Shown here: one piece after another, positions 59,007-64,000 of the stretch
How the letters are laid out: every line of letters starts with the position of its first letter
Numbering within the stretch: position 1 is the first letter of the stretch
Assembly (NCBI GenBank): GCA_905197955.1
Contig: CAJKAR010000009.1
Location: 1 to 64,000, forward strand
Length of the DNA stretch: 64,000 nucleotides
Reading direction: 5' to 3'
Origin: an uncultured Lentisphaeria bacterium
Lineage (GTDB): Bacteria; Verrucomicrobiota; Lentisphaeria; Victivallales; UBA1829
Position numbers and translations under genes: made by a program
Notes under the pieces: generated by a model
Seen by the model: only the letters and a program-made list of their open reading frames with translations
What the model was told of the DNA's origin: nothing
Databases searched by the model: none

Positions 59007-60137
59007 ATGAAGCATTCAAAAATCAAAGTCGCATTCTTTGACACAAAACCGTACGATCGCAAATTTTTTGAAGCCGCAAATCAGAATTCGAAATACGGAT
59101 TCGATATCCGCTTCTATGAAACCCGTCTGACTCCCGCCTCCGCAGCGATCGCAGAGGACGCTCAGGTGGTCTGCGCATTCGTTAACGACGATATTTCCGC
59201 GGGAACAATCAAAAAACTTCACGAGAATGGAGTGCAGCTCATCGCCATGCGCTGCGCCGGGTACAACAATGTGAATCTTTCCGCCGCTCTCGATAAAATC
59301 CGGGTCGTGCGGGTTCCGGAATATTCTCCTTATGCCGTTGCGGAGTATACCATGGGACTGCTCCTGACATTGAACCGCAATCTGCATCGAGCTTACTGCC
59401 GGGTCCGCGAGAACAACTTCTCCATCAACGGATTTCTGGGATTCGATCTGCACGGCAAGACGATCGGGCTGGTTGGTACCGGCAAGATCGGTCTGACCTT
59501 TGCCGAGCTTCTTCAGGGATTCGGCGTCAGGATCCTGGCTTACGATCTCTATCCGAAGGAGGAGCAGGCGCAGCGTCTCCGGATGGAATATGTCTCTCTG
59601 GAGGAACTCTTCCGGCAGAGTGATGTCATCTCCCTGCATTGTCCGCTGACTCCGGAAAACCGTCACATGATTAATAAAAAGACCATCGCTCTCATGAAGC
59701 CCGGTGTGTTCATTCTGAATACCAGCCGAGGAGCATTGATTGACGCGGCGGCTCTGATCAAAGGACTGAAAAAGAAAAAAATCGGCGGAGCGGGACTGGA
59801 TGTCTACGAGGAGGAGACCGATTACTTCTTCGAGGATCGCTCCGATGCGGCTATCGACGATGATGTCCTTGCGCGTCTGCTGACTTTCCCGAATGTGATC
59901 GTGACCTCGCATCAGGCTTTCTTCACCAGAGAGGCGGAGACAAATATTGCGGAGATTACTTTAAGCAACATCCGGGATTTTGTCCGAGGCAGGGAACTGG
60001 TCAATGAGATCTGCTATCACTGCGATGGAAAACGTTCCTGTCCCGGAAAACACAACGGCGCTTCCTGTCCCGGAAAGCAACCGGGGAAGAGTGCCGGTCA
60101 GACAAAAAATAAGAAAATTCCCAAGTCTGTTTCCTGA
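59007..60137 (+). CDS. ldhA: D-lactate dehydrogenase (2-hydroxyacid dehydrogenase family)
   Basis: The enzyme reduces pyruvate to D-lactate with NADH, a fermentation step. The 376-residue product has MRCAGYNNV (81-89), the dinucleotide motif GTGKIG (157-162), and catalytic R241, E270 and H302 (NTSRGALID, DVYEEE, SHQAFFT), each six residues later than in classical D-LDH. A C-terminal tail of about 45 residues contains C-rich segments (CPGKHNGASCPGK) not usual in the family. AAGGGGG precedes the ATG. A terminator follows at 60136-60166. Confidence 0.92.
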   Translation: MKHSKIKVAFFDTKPYDRKFFEAANQNSKYGFDIRFYETRLTPASAAIAEDAQVVCAFVNDDISAGTIKKLHENGVQLIAMRCAGYNNVNLSAALDKIRVVRVPEYSPYAVAEYTMGLLLTLNRNLHRAYCRVRENNFSINGFLGFDLHGKTIGLVGTGKIGLTFAELLQGFGVRILAYDLYPKEEQAQRLRMEYVSLEELFRQSDVISLHCPLTPENRHMINKKTIALMKPGVFILNTSRGALIDAAALIKGLKKKKIGGAGLDVYEEETDYFFEDRSDAAIDDDVLARLLTFPNVIVTSHQAFFTREAETNIAEITLSNIRDFVRGRELVNEICYHCDGKRSCPGKHNGASCPGKQPGKSAGQTKNKKIPKSVS

Positions 60138-60166
60138 AATTCTCCTGCTCTTGTAGGAATTTTTTC
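60136..60166 (+). terminator. Probable terminator of the D-lactate dehydrogenase gene
   Basis: A stem AATT-C-TCCT / AGGA-ATT with a bulged C and an eight-base loop, followed by six T. It overlaps the end of the gene. Two tandem TTTTTGTCAAG units follow at 60170-60191. Confidence 0.6.
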
Positions 60167-60217
60167 ATTTTTTTGTCAAGTTTTTGTCAAGATGCCTTTT
60201 TTGTTTGCCAGAATGAT

Positions 60218-60245
60218 TTGACAAAGAGAAAAATCCGTTTACATT
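60218..60245 (+). promoter_or_regulatory. Promoter of the 235-residue exported protein
   Basis: TTGACA (60218-60223), 16 bp, TACATT (60240-60245), with about 75 bases of leader before the ATG at 60325. Confidence 0.75.
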
Positions 60246-60324
60246 GGTTTCAGACGGGCCTTCCCGATGACCGGGATCTGGTCGTGATAACATAAAGAAA
60301 CAAGAAACATAAAGGAGAGGTATC

Positions 60325-61032
60325 ATGAACAAACTTACCATGATGTTTGCTGCGATTGCACTTGCAGTCGGAACATCCGCATCTGCGGCAACACCGGAAG
60401 AGGAACTCCAGAAGTTTGCTCCGGAGGCAAAAACGTTCAGGACTGTTTATGTCGTGGATGCGTTCAGCGGAGTCAACAACGGCAACAAGAAGTACGTTAG
60501 AGACAATTCCGACGCATTTGCCGGGAAAAAAATCAAAAAGATCGGCTATTACATGCGCCTGGTTGGAAATGACGGCAAAGTTCAGCAGGTCTTTGTGACC
60601 ATGGATCCCTTTACCCAGAATGTTAAGGAGATCGGCGTTCCTGCGATGAATCCCAAAAAGACATTCCAGGTCTATGTGACGAATATGACCGTGAAATCCG
60701 ATGTCGCCGGTGTGAAGAACGGAACCTTCCCGAAAGGAAACATCGAATTCTGGGCAACCAATTACAGCAATGGAAACAGTGCGAAGATCCCCGGTGCCGA
60801 CAACGGAAAATTCGATTTTGGCGATGTTCCCGCAAATACCGGAAACTATGGATCCATGCAGATTCACAACTTTGCTGAAAAGCAGACCGTCATGGCCTAT
60901 AACCACTGGATCATGGGCAAGAATTCGGAAGTCGGTATCGGCAATCAGCCCCAAAACAATCCGGACTGGACCTTCTCCAATTCCGGCAAAAATTACAAGT
61001 CCGCGGATATCCTGGTTCTTGTTCAGGAATAA
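60325..61032 (+). CDS. Exported protein with a GSMQIHN-type domain
   Basis: The 235-residue product has a signal peptide (about 1-22, ASAA cut site) and a mature beta-rich domain. The region FDFGDVPANTGNYGSMQIHN to NPDWTFSNSG (about 170-220) matches a pattern I have seen in exported proteins of PVC bacteria, sometimes joined to sialate O-acetylesterase-like modules. Here the domain stands alone. Function is unknown; binding or cleaving a surface glycan is a guess. AAAGGAGAGG precedes the ATG, and it has its own promoter and a strong terminator, so it may be abundant. Confidence 0.7.
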   Translation: MNKLTMMFAAIALAVGTSASAATPEEELQKFAPEAKTFRTVYVVDAFSGVNNGNKKYVRDNSDAFAGKKIKKIGYYMRLVGNDGKVQQVFVTMDPFTQNVKEIGVPAMNPKKTFQVYVTNMTVKSDVAGVKNGTFPKGNIEFWATNYSNGNSAKIPGADNGKFDFGDVPANTGNYGSMQIHNFAEKQTVMAYNHWIMGKNSEVGIGNQPQNNPDWTFSNSGKNYKSADILVLVQE

Positions 61033-61060
61033 GTCCGAGATCGGAAAACTGATTCAGATG

Positions 61061-61091
61061 GAGGAACGGATAACACCGTTCCTCTTTTTTT
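61061..61091 (+). terminator. Rho-independent terminator after the 235-residue exported protein
   Basis: Perfect nine-bp stem GAGGAACGG/CCGTTCCTC (61061-61069/61076-61084), ATAACA loop, then seven T. Confidence 0.95.
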
Positions 61092-61112
61092 GTATTAGAG
61101 GGGGACGAGTCT

Positions 61113-61832
61113 TCAGACCGGATACCAGATGCGTTCCAGTCCGCTGGTTGCAAGAGCGTTCACAAAAACTCCGAGCGCAAATGCCTGTGGAAGTCGCGAT
61201 GTCCTGGCGGGATACCGCAGAAACACAATCAGAAACAGACTCCACAGCCAGCGGTGAATGGTGGGCGAGTAGTCGTTCCGGATCAGAACGGAGATCAGAA
61301 TAAACATCCCGATCACCGAGATCATGACCGGAAAGTACCATTTGAAATCCTCTTTTTTCCACGCTTCCAGATTCGAGAGCACCAGCAGAGTCGCTGCTCC
61401 GACCACGCTCAGCGACAGAATCAGAATCATCCAGATATTCAGATCGGACAACGATTCCGGCGACAGCGAAAACGTGATCTCTTTGATCTTCAGCAGGTAC
61501 CCGATGCACAACCCCGGAAAAAAACAGACCAGATACCAGAAGACATCCTGCCGGAAAATTCCTTTGATCTTCGTCAATGTGCTCAGCGTCTCCCTGCAGC
61601 AGAGAAGCGCAAACGCTTCCGCAAAGATCAGCATCTGGAACAGCGGTACAATACTTTTTCCCTGGGAGAGAAACGGATTGCCGCGTTCGCAGATCACTCC
61701 GGAAACAAAGCAGTAGCCCGCCGTCATGAGAAGCGACAGAAATACGGTCCGAAGCACCTCCCCTTTGAATTTGATCCAGATGAAAACGAAAAATGCCATC
61801 CAGAGAATGGATAAAATCAATACGGACCACAT
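61113..61832 (-). CDS. Integral membrane protein of unknown function
   Basis: No family recognised. The 239-residue product has about seven hydrophobic segments with short loops, no signal peptide distinct from the first helix, and no obvious transport or catalytic motif. Basic residues (KIK, KKEDFK) lie in the loops. It follows the GH20 gene by 55 bp on the same strand, so they may be co-transcribed; a transporter or sensor for the hexosaminidase products is possible but unsupported. It ends convergently with the exported 235-residue gene. Confidence 0.75.
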   Translation of the reverse strand: MWSVLILSILWMAFFVFIWIKFKGEVLRTVFLSLLMTAGYCFVSGVICERGNPFLSQGKSIVPLFQMLIFAEAFALLCCRETLSTLTKIKGIFRQDVFWYLVCFFPGLCIGYLLKIKEITFSLSPESLSDLNIWMILILSLSVVGAATLLVLSNLEAWKKEDFKWYFPVMISVIGMFILISVLIRNDYSPTIHRWLWSLFLIVFLRYPARTSRLPQAFALGVFVNALATSGLERIWYPV

Positions 61833-61887
61833 ACTTTGCAGCGGACTCCCTGTTTCTGGTTCTGTTGTTTGATCGCGGGAGCTGCTG

Positions 61888-64000
61888 TCAGCTCAGCAGC
61901 TTCCGGAGGCGGTTCAGAAAACTCCGATGGCTTTCGAAAGCCTGACGGTTCAATTCCCCGAGGGAGGATTCTCCGATATATTTTCCGATTTCCCTGTTGA
62001 ACTCCTCGGACAGATTTATCAGTTCCTCCTGCTTTCTGTTCAGCATGGCGATGCATTCGGCATCCCCGGATTTCTTTTCAAACAAAGTGAGTCCGGCAAG
62101 AGCGATAATCACATCGCGATGAACATTCAACTCGACCGAGAGCAGTTCCTTTTCCGGATGCGGATTCTCGCAGAGCCAGAGATGGAGCCCCAGACGGGAA
62201 AACTCATGATTTCCGTAATCCACATTGGCGAATGCGATTCGGAGTTCCTGGAGATCTTCGATCGCCCACCAGTTTCCGAGATTTTTGCCCCAGACCAGCG
62301 GCACGGAGACGGAGGTGTCACGGTAATGGAAAATACATTCTGCCGGTTGATCCGGCATTCCGGTATAGCCGACTACCGACTGGATCAGGGCGAGTCCGTC
62401 CGGATGCTTCTTCCCGACCGCGAAACGCACAGATGCCGGAACCGTCTGTCCCGGATAATATCCGTAAAGCGCCAGACGGTCCTCCAGATGGAAGGGAATC
62501 CCTGCACAGATCAGTTCCCCGGCAGGCATAAAGCGCATCCGTCCGACGGTAAATTTGCACGGTTCTCCATTGACTTCAAAATCCAGCGTGGAATTCGCCT
62601 GATCGCCAAGTGGAATCTGTTCGAATGCGGATTTTTCAAAGAGCGGTTTCTCCCGGAAGAGAGTCTGCACTTCGTAATCGAACGCGACTTTTTTTCCGAA
62701 AAGTCCGAGCGTCCCTTTGCCGGGCGTCGGTTTTTCCATATACCGCATGGGAGAGATCAGAGTTCCCTGGTCGTCCGCAAGTTCATAGTTTGTCCAGTCT
62801 TCCGGAGCATCGTGCATTTTTTCCGCAAGGCGGCGGTAGAAGGTGGAGCGGTTTGCCGTTTCGTATCCGCAGTTCCATCCAGCGGCTCCGAGCATGGCGA
62901 TTCCTGCAATGCGCCAGGGATACAGTGCCAGCGGTGAAGAGAGGGAATCGCAGGAGGCCCAATAGGTCGCCAGAACCGCCGGGGCGTTCAACTTGACCGC
63001 GGAAGCGGCATGGGCAAGAACATTGTCGGCCGCATTGACGATTCCTGCTCCGAACGCCTGGAATCCATTCTTTTTGAGCCAGAGGGTGTGCGGGAAGCTG
63101 AAGAGTGTTCCATCTTCTGCATCCGGTTCCAGGAAGGGCGCGTAACGTTCCGGCGCAGGTCTGCCATAATTCATGCGCAGCATTCCGACCGGGACTTCCG
63201 GGGCCCGGACCGCACGCGGCGTGTATTCCCAGTCCACCGCAATGCAGTTCTTTTTCAGCAGGGGCGATTCATGATGCCAGAAGAAATCCGCCCAGAAAAG
63301 CGGTGTTCTGCCATGGGCGTTCACAAGATCCATTGCCTGTTCGATGTAGTCGCCGTAGAGACGCTCCACGCCGGATTGCTTCACTTTTTCCGCGCACGCA
63401 GGACAGTGTCCCAGCAGACGCGCTTCGTCACCTCCGATATGCACATAACGGCAGTCCGGATGCATTTCCAGAATTTCGGTCAGCATCGAACGGAAAAGTT
63501 CAAAGGTTCCCGGATTCAGGGGGCACCCCTGGGAGACATTCTTCTGATCTTCCCGGATTCCCGCAAACTCGTCGTGTTTCAGAATGTATTCCCAGTGGCT
63601 GAAGCATTGGACGAGAGGAATCAGCTCCACATGATTTTCCCGTGCCGTCCGGACCAGTTCCGCAAGCTGCTCCCGTGTGAATGCATCGGGAACGGCGATC
63701 CGGTCCGTAAAGGAATACGGGAACTTGTCCTCGTATTCCAGCAGGCACGCATTGATTTTCAGATCGGCAAACAGGGAAAACAGGGACCGAAGATAGGAAT
63801 AGTTCCAGCTGATGCGTTTCAGGTCGATCATGACGATGCGGAGGGGGACATCTGCCCAGTCGTGAACGGTTCCGATCCGGTCCGGCGGCAGTTCCCGCAG
63901 CGTTTTCTCCGCGTAGAAGAATCCGGAATCCGATGCACTGCGCAGTTCGGTGAGTTGTTCCGTCATGGTGATTACATATTCATCGGGACGGGTCAAGGAG
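61888..64000 (-). CDS. GH20 beta-N-acetylhexosaminidase-like protein, 5' end outside the window
   Basis: At least 700 residues are visible and the frame is open to the window edge, so the true start lies beyond 64000. The opening residues DEYVIT and FFYAEKTLRELP match the GH20b non-catalytic domain, which usually sits after the N-terminus. The catalytic barrel has HIGGDEA with the Asp-Glu pair (about residues 190-191 of the visible part). Family members remove terminal GlcNAc or GalNAc by substrate-assisted catalysis. A C-terminal region of about 250 residues beyond the barrel is unusual in length. No signal peptide can be judged. The membrane protein gene follows. Confidence 0.85.
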   Translation of the reverse strand, partial: SLTRPDEYVITMTEQLTELRSASDSGFFYAEKTLRELPPDRIGTVHDWADVPLRIVMIDLKRISWNYSYLRSLFSLFADLKINACLLEYEDKFPYSFTDRIAVPDAFTREQLAELVRTARENHVELIPLVQCFSHWEYILKHDEFAGIREDQKNVSQGCPLNPGTFELFRSMLTEILEMHPDCRYVHIGGDEARLLGHCPACAEKVKQSGVERLYGDYIEQAMDLVNAHGRTPLFWADFFWHHESPLLKKNCIAVDWEYTPRAVRAPEVPVGMLRMNYGRPAPERYAPFLEPDAEDGTLFSFPHTLWLKKNGFQAFGAGIVNAADNVLAHAASAVKLNAPAVLATYWASCDSLSSPLALYPWRIAGIAMLGAAGWNCGYETANRSTFYRRLAEKMHDAPEDWTNYELADDQGTLISPMRYMEKPTPGKGTLGLFGKKVAFDYEVQTLFREKPLFEKSAFEQIPLGDQANSTLDFEVNGEPCKFTVGRMRFMPAGELICAGIPFHLEDRLALYGYYPGQTVPASVRFAVGKKHPDGLALIQSVVGYTGMPDQPAECIFHYRDTSVSVPLVWGKNLGNWWAIEDLQELRIAFANVDYGNHEFSRLGLHLWLCENPHPEKELLSVELNVHRDVIIALAGLTLFEKKSGDAECIAMLNRKQEELINLSEEFNREIGKYIGESSLGELNRQAFESHRSFLNRLRKLLS

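Noticed and set aside
1..64000. Ribosomal RNA genes, insertion sequences or transposases
   Set aside because: No reading frame resembles a transposase and no rRNA-like sequence was seen on either strand.

Overview
The window reads as chromosomal DNA of an anaerobic, glycan-degrading Gram-negative bacterium. I infer a Lentisphaerota (Victivallis-like) member of the PVC group from the combination of many glycoside hydrolases, AraC-type regulators and Gfo/Idh/MocA oxidoreductases, oxygen-sensitive chemistry (a glycyl-radical enzyme, a 2-hydroxyacyl-CoA dehydratase-type activase, a ferredoxin-containing EtfA), AddAB in place of RecBCD, and McsA/McsB outside a Firmicute-style ctsR operon. No taxonomic marker such as rRNA is present, so this is inference. 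Base composition is moderately GC-rich, gene spacing is tight, and many promoters can be read as TTGnnn-N16/17-TATAAT-like.

Layout. 1-130: intergenic segment made of consecutive hairpins. 137-9738 (minus strand): GAF/sigma-54 activator, PutP-like symporter, then a tightly coupled run mcsA-mcsB-sensor kinase-5'-nucleotidase-lipoprotein-exported protein. 9948-18877: a sugar or sugar-acid island: a minus-strand isomerase/epimerase, then IclR regulator, enolase-superfamily enzyme, GH10, serine hydrolase, RraA-like aldolase, second GH10 and SDR, all plus strand. 18885-23149: AraC regulator divergent from a glycyl-radical enzyme with no activase in view, and a mannosylglucose phosphorylase. 23296-30373 (minus): aroE-addB-addA. 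30470-33198: polyprenyl synthase, DUF4380-like protein, SH3 protein. 33271-38418: PTS-type EIIA, exported protein, GH78, cobO. 38666-43779: FmdB, rsmA, an activase/dehydratase fusion with a cupin, MscS channel. 43780-44269: two 91-bp copies of a four-hairpin repeat. 44270-48308: Fe-ADH, ThuA, Gfo/Idh oxidoreductase and a divergent AraC. 48403-53119 (minus): larA-etfB-etfA-lctD, a complete core for electron-confurcating lactate oxidation with lactate racemase. 53329-56736: exported coiled-coil protein, phage-type conserved protein, tRNA-Leu(CAG), recJ, tRNA-Leu(TAA). 56923-64000: Gfo/Idh oxidoreductase with divergent AraC, D-lactate dehydrogenase, exported protein, membrane protein, and a GH20 cut by the window edge.

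How the genes may work together. Polysaccharide-derived sugars enter through GH10, GH78, GH20 and GH130 enzymes and several oxidoreductase/isomerase modules, each beside its own IclR or AraC regulator. Fermentative D-LDH can make D-lactate, LarA can interconvert D- and L-lactate, and the LctBCD-like complex can re-oxidise lactate using NAD+ and reduced ferredoxin. The features I consider least explained are the four-hairpin repeat, the activase-HgdB fusion with an added Cys4 motif, the glycyl-radical enzyme without a visible activase, and the two apparently cytoplasmic GH10 enzymes in a sugar-acid operon.
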